Shown: positions 43,004-53,824 of the stretch, piece after piece
How the letters are laid out: the number at the start of each line of letters is the position of its first letter
Position numbering within the stretch: position 1 is the first letter of the stretch
Assembly (NCBI GenBank): GCA_019429225.1
Contig: JAHYJK010000003.1
Location: forward strand, 1 to 64,000
Reading direction: 5' to 3'
Length of the DNA: 64,000 nucleotides
Origin: Anaerolineaceae bacterium
GTDB taxonomy: Bacteria > Chloroflexota > Anaerolineae > Anaerolineales > Anaerolineaceae
Program-made: the position numbers and the translations under genes
Notes under the pieces: model-generated
What the model saw: only the letters and a program-made list of their open reading frames with translations
The model's database searches: none
Told to the model about the DNA's origin: nothing

Positions 43004-44506
43004 TTAAGGTAAGGTCCCGACCACATCAAAAGTTCGTAAAATTTCATCTAAAGCTACCAGATCTGCATCAGATAGTATTTGAACCATCTCGGTGGCCAAA
43101 AATGACGTTTCATTGGCGATAGGTCGAGCTGCAAGAACAATTATGATGCTACCGGTACTTCCACAGTTGGTAAACACATCATAAGAACCAAGAAATCCAC
43201 TATCCTCGTAAGGATATCTACCATCGAGAGAGCAATCACCCATAAAGCTCTCTCGATAAACATCTAATAGCTGTATGTAGCCAGCTAATCTGGCAACATC
43301 ATCCGATACGCCAAAGAAAACACCTGGTTCATCGTAAGTGTTATAAAATGCATCAATATTAGCTGCAGCAACAATACTGGACCCAATTACATCATCACCA
43401 TCATACCAGGGCTCGCCACTTACCTCAGCCCATGCCGTTGGGATGGAAACCTGGATAGCACCATAATCATCGGTTACGGTAACAAATTCAGAATATGAAC
43501 CACCCTGATCCACCACCTCATTTTCAAATTCCTGTGCGAATGAGAATTGGGTTTCAAGTTTATTGCCATTCAATTGGCCGGATAAATATTCTTGTGTATC
43601 AAATCGCAGGACTTCGATGGCGATGGTGTCATGAGGGTTTCGGGACCTGAGAATATCACAATAATCCGCCATTGTCCCATCCAGACCTAAAACCAGCCTT
43701 TCCTTCGTGGTTAAGATATCACCACCTTGCAAACCAGATTTATCGGCAGGTGAACCGGATTTTACCGAGGAGACCCAGACTCCACTGATGCTTCCATCCT
43801 CAGAAACGACAGCCTGCCCATTGATACCAATTGATTCATAATCTTCACCCAGGCGCATTTTTTCAATCACAGGGATCGCATTTTGCGCACTGATCGCAAA
43901 GTTCTGATCAAAAACATCATTACCAGCATAATTCACACCCACCACCTTGCCATCCGGAGTGATCAATGGTCCGCCTGAATTGCCACCACGGATACGGGCA
44001 TCATGTTCAATCACTGCATCGATCGAAGCCCAGGAAGATTCTCCATTAGCCTGTGCTTTCGAGACAATACCTTTGGTTAAGGTATATTCTGGATCACCAA
44101 GCGGAAAACCAGCTGCATATACTTCCATACCTGGACTGATACCGCCTTCATAATATCCAAGATAGGGATAACCTTCTCCATCGATATCAATTACTGCCAG
44201 ATCCCAACATTCAGATACACCTAACACCCTGGCATTTCTGGGTTGAGATTCACCTGCAACCCACACTTTCAGGAGAGCTGCACCGGTAACAACATGGTTA
44301 TTGGTAACAGCAATACCGCTGGGGTCTATAATAAAACCAGTTCCCCTTCCAGCAGAATTATATACCGTGCCTAATTGTGGGTCTACAAAACTCCCCTGAG
44401 CTTCTATTTGTACCGTCGCATTCTTGACTCCTTCGAGCGAATTAACCATGCCAGACTGAGATGATATTTCAGGAGTAGCAACCTGATGCACTTCCTGTGT
44501 AGGCAC
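43004..44506 (-). CDS. HtrA/DegP-like serine protease with PDZ, start unresolved
   Basis: 500 aa from GTG 44506. Trypsin-like domain: His in TNNHVVTGA, Asp in WDLAVIDIDG, Ser in GGNSGGPLITPDG; then a PDZ domain (VSSVKSGSPADKSGLQGGDIL) and a further beta-rich domain of about 180 aa. HtrA proteins act outside the membrane, yet this start gives no signal peptide or anchor. The frame stays open upstream to a TAA at about 44597 and encodes LSCG (lipobox-like) preceded by hydrophobic Phe/Ile residues, but no ATG, GTG or TTG is there. Either the true start is unusual or a sequence error or frameshift removed it. Confidence 0.8.
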   Translation of the reverse strand: MPTQEVHQVATPEISSQSGMVNSLEGVKNATVQIEAQGSFVDPQLGTVYNSAGRGTGFIIDPSGIAVTNNHVVTGAALLKVWVAGESQPRNARVLGVSECWDLAVIDIDGEGYPYLGYYEGGISPGMEVYAAGFPLGDPEYTLTKGIVSKAQANGESSWASIDAVIEHDARIRGGNSGGPLITPDGKVVGVNYAGNDVFDQNFAISAQNAIPVIEKMRLGEDYESIGINGQAVVSEDGSISGVWVSSVKSGSPADKSGLQGGDILTTKERLVLGLDGTMADYCDILRSRNPHDTIAIEVLRFDTQEYLSGQLNGNKLETQFSFAQEFENEVVDQGGSYSEFVTVTDDYGAIQVSIPTAWAEVSGEPWYDGDDVIGSSIVAAANIDAFYNTYDEPGVFFGVSDDVARLAGYIQLLDVYRESFMGDCSLDGRYPYEDSGFLGSYDVFTNCGSTGSIIIVLAARPIANETSFLATEMVQILSDADLVALDEILRTFDVVGTLP

Positions 44507-44702
44507 CTCAGCAGGTTCTTCATCACCCCCAATAGAAAAGCCACAAGATAAATTTTTATATCTAATTTGGAAGAAAATAAAAAATTTATATAATGTTTAT
44601 AAATTTTACCAAAATTATAAAATTAGATCATATTGATTTTTCAATCATTCTTTTTTTTCATCGTGATAAACTTAAATCAAACAAAAAAAAGGACAAACAT
44701 CA

Positions 44703-45683
44703 GTGAAAATTTTTACCTCCACCGCTATTGCACACCCCAACATCGCATTGATCAAATACTGGGGAAACAAAAATCAAATCTTACGTATCCCGGTGAATGG
44801 ATCCATTTCATTCAATCTCGATCGTCTGTTCACCAAAACACAAGTTTCATTTGACTCAGAACTGACCGCCGATATCCTTTTTATCAATGGGATCGAGACG
44901 ACTGGTTCGGGATTAAGCAGGGTGGTTTCATTCCTGAATATCGTTCGTGAAATAGCTGGAAAACAAATCTTCGCACAAGTGAATAGCGAAAATAATTTCC
45001 CGGTCGGGACAGGGATTGCCTCTTCAGCATCTGCCTTTGCTGCCTTAAGTCTCGCAGCCAGTAATGCTATTGGGCTCAACATATCTGAAAAAGAATTAAC
45101 CTGTCTGGCAAGGCGTGGCTCTGGCTCAGCCAGCAGATCTATTCCAGATGGATTTGTGGAATGGTTTCCTGGCGAGACGGACTCTGACTCATTTGCAGTC
45201 AGCATTGCTCCATCTACCTATTGGGATCTGGTCGATTTAGTAGCTGTTGTTTCCCATGAGCATAAAAAAGTCGGGTCAACCGCAGGGCACGAGTTAGCCA
45301 ACACCAGTCCCTTGCAAAGTGCTCGTGTGGAAGACGCTAATCGTCGTCTGGATATTGTTCGAAAGGCAATTATAAATCGTGATTTTCAAGCAATGGCTGA
45401 AATGGTCGAATTGGATAGCAATATGATGCATGCCGTGATGATGACCTCCAGTCCGGCTTTAATGTACTGGGAGAATACCTCCATTAGTATCATGAAAAAC
45501 GTCCAGAAATGGCGTGCTAGCGGGATACCGGTGTGTTACACTATGGATGCTGGCCCAAATGTTCATGTGATTACAACAAAGGAATATTCAGAGAATATCA
45601 ATCAAAGATTAGCTTCCATGAGCGGGATCAAGCAGATATTTACTGCTGCGGTTGGGGGAAAAACCAGATTGGTTGAAAATTAA
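44703..45683 (+). CDS. mvaD: Diphosphomevalonate decarboxylase
   Basis: 326 aa GHMP-family enzyme that decarboxylates mevalonate diphosphate to isopentenyl diphosphate. AHPNIALIKYWG is the substrate-binding N-terminus, FPVGTGIASSASAFAAL the ATP loop, GSGSASRSIPDGFVEW the catalytic Ser/Arg region, and TMDAGPNVHVIT the C-terminal motif with the catalytic Asp. The GTG start has AAAGGA upstream. No other mevalonate genes nearby. Phosphomevalonate decarboxylase is a close alternative that needs phylogeny to separate. Confidence 0.88.
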   Translation: MKIFTSTAIAHPNIALIKYWGNKNQILRIPVNGSISFNLDRLFTKTQVSFDSELTADILFINGIETTGSGLSRVVSFLNIVREIAGKQIFAQVNSENNFPVGTGIASSASAFAALSLAASNAIGLNISEKELTCLARRGSGSASRSIPDGFVEWFPGETDSDSFAVSIAPSTYWDLVDLVAVVSHEHKKVGSTAGHELANTSPLQSARVEDANRRLDIVRKAIINRDFQAMAEMVELDSNMMHAVMMTSSPALMYWENTSISIMKNVQKWRASGIPVCYTMDAGPNVHVITTKEYSENINQRLASMSGIKQIFTAAVGGKTRLVEN

Positions 45684-45777
45684 CATTTCCTTAGAGTTCT
45701 ACGCTCAAATTGATACCTGTTAAAAACCAATTATAATTGGGTGTAGATTTCATATTTGCTAGATTACAGGTGATTAA

Positions 45778-46845
45778 ATGATGATTATTGAGTTTATTTT
45801 GATTTTTGGTGTCTTACTCTTCATTCACGAGTTTGGACATTTTATATTTGCAAAGTTATTCAAAATTAATGTTGAGGAATTTGGATTTGGTTTTCCTCCC
45901 CGATTGTTAAAAATCGGTCAATTCCGGGAAACCGAAATAACCTTGAACTGGATTCCATTTGGTGCGTTTGTGAGGCTGAGTGGTGAAAACGATCCAGAAG
46001 TAAAAGGCGGCTTCGGGGATTCTTCCATTCTTGCACGTTTCATGACGCTTATTGGTGGACCGTTATTCAATTTAGTTCTTGGTGTGGTGCTCTTCGCAAT
46101 TATTTTTATGCAGGTCGGAATTCCCGATTTGAAATCAGTACAAATATATGGTGTCAATGAAGGCTCTCCAGCGGAAATTTCTGGGATTTCAGCTGGCGAA
46201 CTGATCGTAGAGGTTAATGGGGTTGCCATAACCAGTACACAGCAACTTTCTGAACAGGTTGAGTTGAACCGTGGAAAACCGATCACGATAAAGCTTCTCA
46301 CCCCAGAGGGAGAGGAACATATCGTTACTGCTATTCCTCGTGTAGATCCCCCACCTGGTGAAGGATATTTAGGAGTAACCCTGGTGAATCCTTATAAGGA
46401 TGCGAGCGTTGTAGAAGCATTACCTTATGCCTTTCGGGCAACAGGCGGTTACGCCATTCAATTATTGGCACTCCCAGGCCAGTTGATCAGAGGAACAATT
46501 TCTGCCGAAGAAGCCAGGCCTGTAGGCCCGGTTGGAATTTATAGCATCTACTCACAAGCAAGAGAACGAGATGAAACGAATGCTGAATCGGCTAATCCAG
46601 AAGATCGGCTGAATACTTTACTGATATTAGCGATCATTTCCGTGGCCTTGGGTTTCACAAATTTACTCCCCATCCCGGCTTTGGATGGCGGAAGATTAAT
46701 TTTGTTATTGCCGGAAATTTTCTTACGAAAGAAGGTGCCAGCCAAAGTAGAAAATATCGTTAATATGGTTGGTTTTGCAGCCTTGATTGCTTTGATGGTC
46801 ATCATAACAACCATGGATATTATCAATCCGATAGTAATGCCTTAG
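45778..46845 (+). CDS. rseP: Site-2 intramembrane zinc protease RseP/RIP
   Basis: 355 aa polytopic M50 metalloprotease that cleaves membrane-bound anti-sigma factors and similar substrates. Zinc motif HEFGH in the first membrane segment, PDZ domain (GVNEGSPAEISGISAGELIVEVNG), and the LLPIPALDGGR motif with the third ligand Asp. AGGTGAT precedes the ATG. Followed 12 bp later by a HEAT-repeat gene. Confidence 0.93.
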   Translation: MMIIEFILIFGVLLFIHEFGHFIFAKLFKINVEEFGFGFPPRLLKIGQFRETEITLNWIPFGAFVRLSGENDPEVKGGFGDSSILARFMTLIGGPLFNLVLGVVLFAIIFMQVGIPDLKSVQIYGVNEGSPAEISGISAGELIVEVNGVAITSTQQLSEQVELNRGKPITIKLLTPEGEEHIVTAIPRVDPPPGEGYLGVTLVNPYKDASVVEALPYAFRATGGYAIQLLALPGQLIRGTISAEEARPVGPVGIYSIYSQARERDETNAESANPEDRLNTLLILAIISVALGFTNLLPIPALDGGRLILLLPEIFLRKKVPAKVENIVNMVGFAALIALMVIITTMDIINPIVMP

Positions 46846-46857
46846 GATAAATGGAAT

Positions 46858-47970
46858 ATGACAACGAAAAACATCAACTTTAATCAAGTTATCGATTCCT
46901 TATTGGATGACAATGCCCAATTCCCGGTTGCTTATATGATGAGTTTATCCGACATCCTGCCAGCTAACCTGGAGATTTTAAAAAGATCATGGGGACAGAT
47001 TTCACCTGCTCGTAAAGCAGTTTTAATGGAAAACATTGAAATCATTCATGAAACAGAGATTACCTCGAATTTTGAAGACATCGCCGAATTAGCACTGGAA
47101 GATGGAAATTCAGCCGTTCGAATCAGTGGATTACGCTTATTTTGGGATTATGAAAACGCTCATTTGATCCAAAAATTCATAGATTTGATGCACAATGATC
47201 CTGACATTGGCGTCCGAACCCAGGCAGCCAGTACTTTGGGCAAATACATGTATCTTTCAGAAATTGAGATGATCGACACCAGATATATGCGTTTGATTGA
47301 TGAAGCATTGATTAAAGTATTGCGTTCAAATGAACACGAATTAGTCCGCCAGAAGGCATTGGAATCTTTTGGGTACTCCAGCAACTCTGCGGTTAAAGAA
47401 TTTATACACAACGCTTACAACTCTGGTGACTACAATTGGATATCCAGTTCATTGGAAGCTATGGGAAGATCGGCTGATGAAAACTATGGTTCGCTGGTTT
47501 TGCCCATGTTAGCCCACCCTGATCTTAAGATTCAACGCGAAGCCGTTTTTGCAGCAGGTGAATTAGAACTAACATCTGCACGCAAGCTACTTTTAAGAAT
47601 GGCTTTAGAACTGGAACAGGATGAAGATTTATGGGTTCAGGTAGTATCAGCTTTATCAAAAATTGGAGGCGAAGGAGTATTTGAAGTCTTCGAAAAACTC
47701 TTGGAAGATGCATCGACTGATGAAGAAGAAGATTTCATGAATGAGGCAATTGAAACTCTAAATCTCACCAATGATATGTCCTTGGGTTTTGACTTTATGG
47801 GTCTTAAAGAACCTGTTGAAGATACTTTCCGTGAGATTAATCTTGAAGACGAAGAGTTCGATATAGATGATTATGGTAAATCCTGGATTGATGAATTGGA
47901 AGAAAATTTGGATGCCAGAATCGGTGATGAATTTGATGAAGATGACGACGACGAAGATGAGGAGTATTAA
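46858..47970 (+). CDS. HEAT-repeat protein
   Basis: 370 aa soluble alpha-solenoid. Repeats are visible as paired helices with AVRISGLRLFWDY, VRTQAASTLGKYM, LVRQKALESFGYS, IQREAVFAAGELEL and WVQVVSALSKIGG, followed by a very acidic C-terminal tail (DEFDEDDDDEDEEY). Likely a protein-protein scaffold. Co-transcribed with rseP and probably with acylphosphatase. Confidence 0.85.
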   Translation: MTTKNINFNQVIDSLLDDNAQFPVAYMMSLSDILPANLEILKRSWGQISPARKAVLMENIEIIHETEITSNFEDIAELALEDGNSAVRISGLRLFWDYENAHLIQKFIDLMHNDPDIGVRTQAASTLGKYMYLSEIEMIDTRYMRLIDEALIKVLRSNEHELVRQKALESFGYSSNSAVKEFIHNAYNSGDYNWISSSLEAMGRSADENYGSLVLPMLAHPDLKIQREAVFAAGELELTSARKLLLRMALELEQDEDLWVQVVSALSKIGGEGVFEVFEKLLEDASTDEEEDFMNEAIETLNLTNDMSLGFDFMGLKEPVEDTFREINLEDEEFDIDDYGKSWIDELEENLDARIGDEFDEDDDDEDEEY

Positions 47971-47988
47971 TCCTATATTCTCAGGTCG

Positions 47989-48291
47989 ATGAATCACCAG
48001 ATAATGTCTGAAAATGTTGGAATTCATGTGTTAATCGAAGGTCGGGTGCAGGGGGTAGGATTTCGATTTTTCACGAAAGAACAAGCCCAGAAATTAGGTT
48101 TAACCGGATGGGTAAGAAATACATTTGATGGTGACGTAGAAGCTTATGCTGAGGGTTTGAAAGAAGATTTGGAAATCTGGCTGACACGCCTTCAACGAGG
48201 TCCCAGTTCAGCATTTGTAACCAATATCAAAAAAGATTGGTCTCCTGCGCAAGGAAAATTCAGAAAATTCCAGGTAGTTTCTACCCTGTAA
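47989..48291 (+). CDS. acyP: Acylphosphatase
   Basis: 100 aa; hydrolyses acyl phosphates. VLIEGRVQGVGFRFFTKEQA contains the catalytic Arg in the phosphate loop, and GLTGWVRNTFDGDVEAYAEG the catalytic Asn. Length and layout are typical. AGGTCG is upstream of ATG 47989. Convergent with uvrB, 8 bp apart. Confidence 0.93.
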   Translation: MNHQIMSENVGIHVLIEGRVQGVGFRFFTKEQAQKLGLTGWVRNTFDGDVEAYAEGLKEDLEIWLTRLQRGPSSAFVTNIKKDWSPAQGKFRKFQVVSTL

Positions 48292-48299
48292 CCACCTGA

Positions 48300-50348
48300 T
48301 TAGATATGTTTTTCTCCAGAAAGAATGGCTGCTTTTCTCCAGGGAGGAATGTTGGCTTCTTCCGCCCAAATATTGCGTAATTCATAGATTTGATCCCGGA
48401 TGGCAGCTGCTTTTTCAAATTCCAAATTTTTGGCAGCGTCTCGCATTTGTTGTTCTAAATGTGAAATCGTGCGTTCGAGCTCTTTCACGTTCATTTTGCG
48501 ATCACGTTCCCCAGCTTTGTATTCCGCTCGTGATTCAGCCATCATCATCGACGGAGCTACCCGTTCTGTCAGGTCATGAATAGCCTTCATAATACTGACC
48601 GGTTCAATACCATGTTCCACATTGTAGTTATGTTGTTTCTCGCGCCGTCGGTTTGTTTCCTTAATCGCTTTGTCCATCGAATCTGTGATGCGATCGGCGT
48701 ACATGATCACTTTTCCATTCACATGCCTGGCTGCACGACCAACCGTTTGGATCAGAGCTGTTGCCGAGCGTAAAAACCCTTCTTTATCCGCATCCAGAAT
48801 CGCAACCAGAGAAACTTCCGGCAAATCCAACCCCTCACGTAAAAGATTGATCCCTACCAAAACATCGAAGATACCCTTCCGCAAGTCTCTCAAAATCCCT
48901 ACCCGATCGAGGGTCTCAACTTCAGAATGCAAATAATGCACTTTTATCCCAATCTCCAATAAATAATCAGCCAGATCTTCAGACATGCGCTTAGTCAACG
49001 TAGTTACCAGTACGCGTTGACCGACCTCAATTCGTTTTCTTATTTCAACTAACAGATCATCAATTTGACCTTTGGTTGGACGAACTTCAATCTCCGGGTC
49101 AATCAATCCGGTCGGTCTGATGATTTGTTCCGTAATTTGTTGCGCATGTTCCATTTCATAACTGGCCGGCGTGGCAGAAGTATAGATGGTGTATCCCATA
49201 TGCTCTTCAAATTCTTCAAATTTCAATGGACGATTATCCATGGCAGAGGGTAATCGGAATCCGAAATCGACTAATGTTTGTTTCCTGGATTGATCTCCCC
49301 GATACATTCCTCTGATTTGCGGTACAGTCATATGAGATTCATCCAGAAATAATAGATATTCACTGGGAAGGTAATCAATTAATGTCCAGGGTGCAGAACC
49401 TTTTGACCTCTGATCAAGATGTCGGGAATAATTTTCAACACCAGAACAATACCCGGCTTCTCGAAGCATCTCGAGATCATATCGGGTTCGTTGTTCAATA
49501 CGTTGCGCTTCCAGATGCATTTCAATTTTTTTGAAATATGCAATCCGCTCTTCCATTTCATCTTCAATTTCCTGGATAGATTTTTTCATCCTCTGTTCAT
49601 CGGTTATGTAGTGTTTTGCCGGAAAAATTTTTATGGATTCCGGTTCCTGTACGATTTCTCCTGTCAATGGATCAACACGGCTGATTCGTTCCACTTCATC
49701 CCCAAAAAAAGACACCCGGTATGCATACTTATCTTCATACGCAGGAAATATTTCGATCGTGTCTCCCCTGACTCGAAATACACCAGAATGTAAATCCAGG
49801 TCATTTCTGGAATATTGACCTTCGATCAGGTGTCTTAAAAGTGCGTTTCTTCGATATAATCCGCCCAGGTTAATTTCAATAACGCTTTTTCCATATGCTT
49901 CCGGATTTCCCAAACCGTATATACAGGAAACAGATGCAACGATGATGACATCTTTACGAGACATCAACGCAGTCGTAGCTGCCAATCTTAACCGGTCAAT
50001 TTCCTCATTTACGTCTGTCTCTTTTTCAATATACAAATCTGTTCTGGGAACATAAGCTTCAGGTTGGTAATAATCGTAATATGAAACAAAATATTCAACC
50101 GCATTATTAGGAAAAAACTCTTTGAATTCTGCATATAATTGGGCTGCTAACGTTTTATTATGAGCCATGATCAAGGCTGGCATCTGTAATCGCTGAATAA
50201 TATTGGCCATAGCGAAGGTTTTACCGGTGGCTGTTGCGCCTAAAAGAACCTGATGGCGATAACCTTTTTGAACACCGCTTACCAGTGCTTCAATCGCCTC
50301 GGGTTGATCGCCCATCGGTTTAAATGGTGCTTTTAATTCAAAATCCAT
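48300..50348 (-). CDS. uvrB: Excinuclease ABC subunit UvrB
   Basis: 682 aa damage-verifying helicase-like subunit of nucleotide excision repair. Walker A GATATGKT (37-44), beta-hairpin [13 protein letters not shown], motif [30 protein letters not shown] and [12 protein letters not shown], and a C-terminal UVR motif ([17 protein letters not shown]) that contacts UvrC. TGAGGATCG lies before the ATG and TATAAT 45 nt upstream. uvrA and uvrC are not in the window, but mfd lies directly upstream. Confidence 0.97.
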   Translation of the reverse strand: MDFELKAPFKPMGDQPEAIEALVSGVQKGYRHQVLLGATATGKTFAMANIIQRLQMPALIMAHNKTLAAQLYAEFKEFFPNNAVEYFVSYYDYYQPEAYVPRTDLYIEKETDVNEEIDRLRLAATTALMSRKDVIIVASVSCIYGLGNPEAYGKSVIEINLGGLYRRNALLRHLIEGQYSRNDLDLHSGVFRVRGDTIEIFPAYEDKYAYRVSFFGDEVERISRVDPLTGEIVQEPESIKIFPAKHYITDEQRMKKSIQEIEDEMEERIAYFKKIEMHLEAQRIEQRTRYDLEMLREAGYCSGVENYSRHLDQRSKGSAPWTLIDYLPSEYLLFLDESHMTVPQIRGMYRGDQSRKQTLVDFGFRLPSAMDNRPLKFEEFEEHMGYTIYTSATPASYEMEHAQQITEQIIRPTGLIDPEIEVRPTKGQIDDLLVEIRKRIEVGQRVLVTTLTKRMSEDLADYLLEIGIKVHYLHSEVETLDRVGILRDLRKGIFDVLVGINLLREGLDLPEVSLVAILDADKEGFLRSATALIQTVGRAARHVNGKVIMYADRITDSMDKAIKETNRRREKQHNYNVEHGIEPVSIMKAIHDLTERVAPSMMMAESRAEYKAGERDRKMNVKELERTISHLEQQMRDAAKNLEFEKAAAIRDQIYELRNIWAEEANIPPWRKAAILSGEKHI

Positions 50349-50425
50349 TCGATCCTCATTAATAGAACATTTTGTCTATTTCTATTATAAACCATTTTTT
50401 CTCGTGGTACAGATGGTGTAGAACA

Positions 50426-53400
50426 TTAACGATCTGATGTCAATACCGGGGAGAATTCGCTCAATTCGGACAATATTTCCAGCAGAAAGTCCTGCCAGTT
50501 ATCACCATATTTCCGATATGCAAACCAATAGCTGTTCTTTCCACTACGAACAAAATTCCCTGGCAAAAGCAATTCCTTTAATACTAATTTCTCATTCTGT
50601 GGCACAAACCGAAGCACGATCTGATCCAATTCCATCCCGACGGAAGCCAATCCTGCTTTTTCGGACAATATTTTTACTTTGATCTGGAATATTAAATTCT
50701 TTACTTCTTCAGGCATAGCACCAAATCGGTCTTCGAACTCGTTATTCAGTGCATCTAATGCTTCCAATGTTTCAATCTCTGCAATGCGACGATACAAACT
50801 TAATCGCATCCGTTGGTCAGTTATGTAGTCAATCGGCAAGCCTATCGTCATTGGCAGATCAACGGCCACGGGCATCCGGATTTGTTTGATTTGTTGTAGA
50901 TCAGAATCAGGAATCTCACTGTCAACTGTTTTTATTCTCTTGACTGCTTGAGCCAGCAATCTTGTATAAAGATGGAAACCAACCGAAGCAATAGCCCCAT
51001 GTTGTCTGGTGCCTAACAATTCACCCGCCCCACGCATCTCCAGATCTCTCATCGCAATTGAATATCCAGATCCTAACTGGGTATATTCAGCAATTGTTTC
51101 CAATCTTTCCTGACCATCAAGGGTGGGTTGCTTTTTTCTATGACGGAAGAAGTATGCATACGCGCGCTGTGCTCCACGTCCAACCCGCCCCCTTAATTGA
51201 TATAGTTGAGCCAAACCAAATGTATCACCCCTGTCCACGATCAGTGTATTTGCATTCGGAATATCGAGCCCTGATTCAATAATCGACGTACACAACAGAA
51301 CATCGATATCGCCATTTGTAAATGATTGCATTACCCGGGACAATTCGCCTTCATTCATCTGGCCATGCGCAATACCAACCCTGGCTTCAGGAACCAGATT
51401 ATTAAGATGTGATTTCATGGCGTTGATCGTTTGAACTCGGTTGTGCACAAAGAATATCTGACCACCTCGTTCCAGCTCTCTCAAAATTGCCTGCCGGACC
51501 ATGGATTGTGAGTATGGTCCAATATGAGTAACAACTGGTTGTCTTTCTGCTGGTGGTGTATTAATGTTGGATATATCCCGAACACCGGTTAATGCCATAT
51601 ATAAAGTTCTGGGAATGGGAGTGGCTGTTAAGGTAAGAACATCCAATTCAGTTCGTAACCGTTTGAAGAATTCCTTGTGCGAGACCCCAAAACGTTGTTC
51701 TTCATCGATAATCACCAATCCGATGTCTTTAAATGCAATATCCTTCGATAAAAGACGATGCGTCCCAATCACGATATCAATTTCACCAAATGCCATCTTT
51801 AGGACGATTTCATCCTGTTCTTTGTGAGAACGAAAGCGGGATAACATTTCGACATTCACAGGAAATGGAGCTAATCGCTCTCTGAATGTATCATAATGCT
51901 GTTGTGCCAACACGGTTGTCGGAACCAGAATAGCAACCTGTTTGCCGTCCATCACGGCTTTAAACGCAGCCCTTAATGCAACTTCAGTCTTCCCATAACC
52001 AACATCGCCACATAGCAGGCGATCCATTGGTCGTTCAGATTCCATATCCTGCTTGACTTCAATGATGGCTTTCTTTTGGTCATCCGTCTCAATATATGGA
52101 AACGAAGCTTCTAATTCCTGTTGCCAGACAGTATCACTGCTAAATTTTGTCCCAACAGCTACTCTACGGAGAGCATATAATTCCAGAAGTTCTCCGGCGA
52201 TCTCCTGAACAGCTTCTCTTACACGGGATTTGGTGGTTACCCATTCCTGCGTACCCAATCTCGTGGGAGAGGGAGCAGAACCATCAGGTCCAATATATCT
52301 ACCCAAGCGATCTGCCTGGTGAATTGGAACAAAAAGTTGATCTCCACCAGCATATTCCACACACAGAAACTCGCGCTGCATTCCTTCCAGAAAGCGTTGA
52401 ACGAGCCCAACAAATTTTCCAATGCCAAAGTCTACATGCACAACCCAATCGCCAATTTGCAAATCCGAATAATCGGTCTCCGGTGAATGAACAATGGGTC
52501 TTGGTCTCTTCCTGGGTTGGGGTCGATCCCATCCAAATATTTCGCTATCCGTGATGAGCAAATATTTTTCTTTCCCATCAAGATCATTTAGAATCCAACC
52601 TTCTGAGAGACTACCTTCCAAAAATATTGGTTTTTTACCCTGGCAGTGCTGTTCGCTCCATAAACTCTTAATTCTATTCAGTTGCCTCGAAACGATCATG
52701 GTTTGAATGCCGGAAGAACATTTCTGATCGAGATATTCCAGAAAAGTCTTTATTCTGCCACCAAATCTTTCCCCGGGTATAAACACATTTTCAAACAATG
52801 GAACTTCTTCGGTCAATGCAAAACCAAAATCAACCCATTTTTGTATTGTTAAAATATCTTCCATTTCTGACCAGGATAGGTATGGAAGTGGAAAATCATT
52901 CGTAATAATATCCTCTTTAATCGAGTCCATCCGAAAGCGCACGGCTTGCTCTTCAATTTCATTGGCAATCGTGCCAATTAATTCTCTATCATCAAAGACA
53001 ACCAGTGATTTCTTTGGTAAGTAATCCAATAAAGAAGCAGCGAAAGGATATAACAAGGGCAAAGAAAATTCATTTAAGTTTTGTGTGTCAAACCCCAATT
53101 GTTCTGCTTTTGATAAAAGCACCTCGCTGGCTGGTGAAATGGTAAATTCATTAATCATTCGCAAAGTGCGCTGGGTGGCAGGATCAAATTGGCGAATTGA
53201 CTCGATCTCATTCCCAAAAAAATCCAATCTGACCGGGTATTGATCAGAAACTGACCAGATGTCCAATAATCCACCCCGTCTCGAGAAAAAGCCAGGCTCA
53301 ATGACGATCTCACTGGATTGATAACCATTACCAACCCACTCTCTGACCAATTCATCCTGTTTGATTAATTGACCTACTTTGATTGTTCGAATAGATTTAA

Positions 53401-53821
53401 GAAAATCTCGGCGTGGAATTGTACGTGTCAACAAGCCACGCACCGTTGTAATAATAACTTTTGGGTTTACGATAGATTTGGATCCAGGTAAGTGATAATT
53501 TGCCAGATAGGTTAAGGTTTGTAATCGATCTCGCCGGGTTAGTGATCCCCAGGCTGCCTTTTCATAAAATGTAGGAGATGGTTCCGGGAATAAGATGATG
53601 TCATCAGCGTTCATCCAGAACCCGAGTTCATCTGCAAAAGCAATCGCCTGATCCATGCGCTCAACAATAACGAGAACCGGTCTATCAATGGAGGTTTTTA
53701 AAGAAGCTAATATAGGTAATCGAACGGAACGAATCAATCCCAAAGCTGGCAGGTTCAATTCATGTTCGATCAGATCAACCAATTCTTTAAAATGAGGATG
53801 TTGCTTAATGGGGTCTAACAT
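50426..53821 (-). CDS. mfd: Transcription-repair coupling factor Mfd
   Basis: 1131 aa SF2 translocase that removes stalled RNA polymerase and recruits UvrA. UvrB-like N-terminal module, RNA-polymerase-interacting domain (LQIGDWVVHVDFGIGKF), Walker A CGDVGYGKTEVALRA, motif II IIDEEQRFGVSHKE, TATPIPRTLYMAL, and QLRGRVGRGAQRAYAYF, plus a C-terminal TRCF domain. ATG 53821 is preferred to the TTG just before it; AGGTGA at the end of pth is its Shine-Dalgarno. Operon pth-mfd. Confidence 0.96.
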   Translation of the reverse strand: MLDPIKQHPHFKELVDLIEHELNLPALGLIRSVRLPILASLKTSIDRPVLVIVERMDQAIAFADELGFWMNADDIILFPEPSPTFYEKAAWGSLTRRDRLQTLTYLANYHLPGSKSIVNPKVIITTVRGLLTRTIPRRDFLKSIRTIKVGQLIKQDELVREWVGNGYQSSEIVIEPGFFSRRGGLLDIWSVSDQYPVRLDFFGNEIESIRQFDPATQRTLRMINEFTISPASEVLLSKAEQLGFDTQNLNEFSLPLLYPFAASLLDYLPKKSLVVFDDRELIGTIANEIEEQAVRFRMDSIKEDIITNDFPLPYLSWSEMEDILTIQKWVDFGFALTEEVPLFENVFIPGERFGGRIKTFLEYLDQKCSSGIQTMIVSRQLNRIKSLWSEQHCQGKKPIFLEGSLSEGWILNDLDGKEKYLLITDSEIFGWDRPQPRKRPRPIVHSPETDYSDLQIGDWVVHVDFGIGKFVGLVQRFLEGMQREFLCVEYAGGDQLFVPIHQADRLGRYIGPDGSAPSPTRLGTQEWVTTKSRVREAVQEIAGELLELYALRRVAVGTKFSSDTVWQQELEASFPYIETDDQKKAIIEVKQDMESERPMDRLLCGDVGYGKTEVALRAAFKAVMDGKQVAILVPTTVLAQQHYDTFRERLAPFPVNVEMLSRFRSHKEQDEIVLKMAFGEIDIVIGTHRLLSKDIAFKDIGLVIIDEEQRFGVSHKEFFKRLRTELDVLTLTATPIPRTLYMALTGVRDISNINTPPAERQPVVTHIGPYSQSMVRQAILRELERGGQIFFVHNRVQTINAMKSHLNNLVPEARVGIAHGQMNEGELSRVMQSFTNGDIDVLLCTSIIESGLDIPNANTLIVDRGDTFGLAQLYQLRGRVGRGAQRAYAYFFRHRKKQPTLDGQERLETIAEYTQLGSGYSIAMRDLEMRGAGELLGTRQHGAIASVGFHLYTRLLAQAVKRIKTVDSEIPDSDLQQIKQIRMPVAVDLPMTIGLPIDYITDQRMRLSLYRRIAEIETLEALDALNNEFEDRFGAMPEEVKNLIFQIKVKILSEKAGLASVGMELDQIVLRFVPQNEKLVLKELLLPGNFVRSGKNSYWFAYRKYGDNWQDFLLEILSELSEFSPVLTSDR

Positions 53822-53824
53822 CAA

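Noticed and set aside
50363-50378. TAGAACATTTTGTCTA near the uvrB transcription start as an SOS box
   Set aside because: Two mismatches to GAAC-N4-GTTC and no second copy noticed upstream of other repair genes here; not enough to call LexA control.
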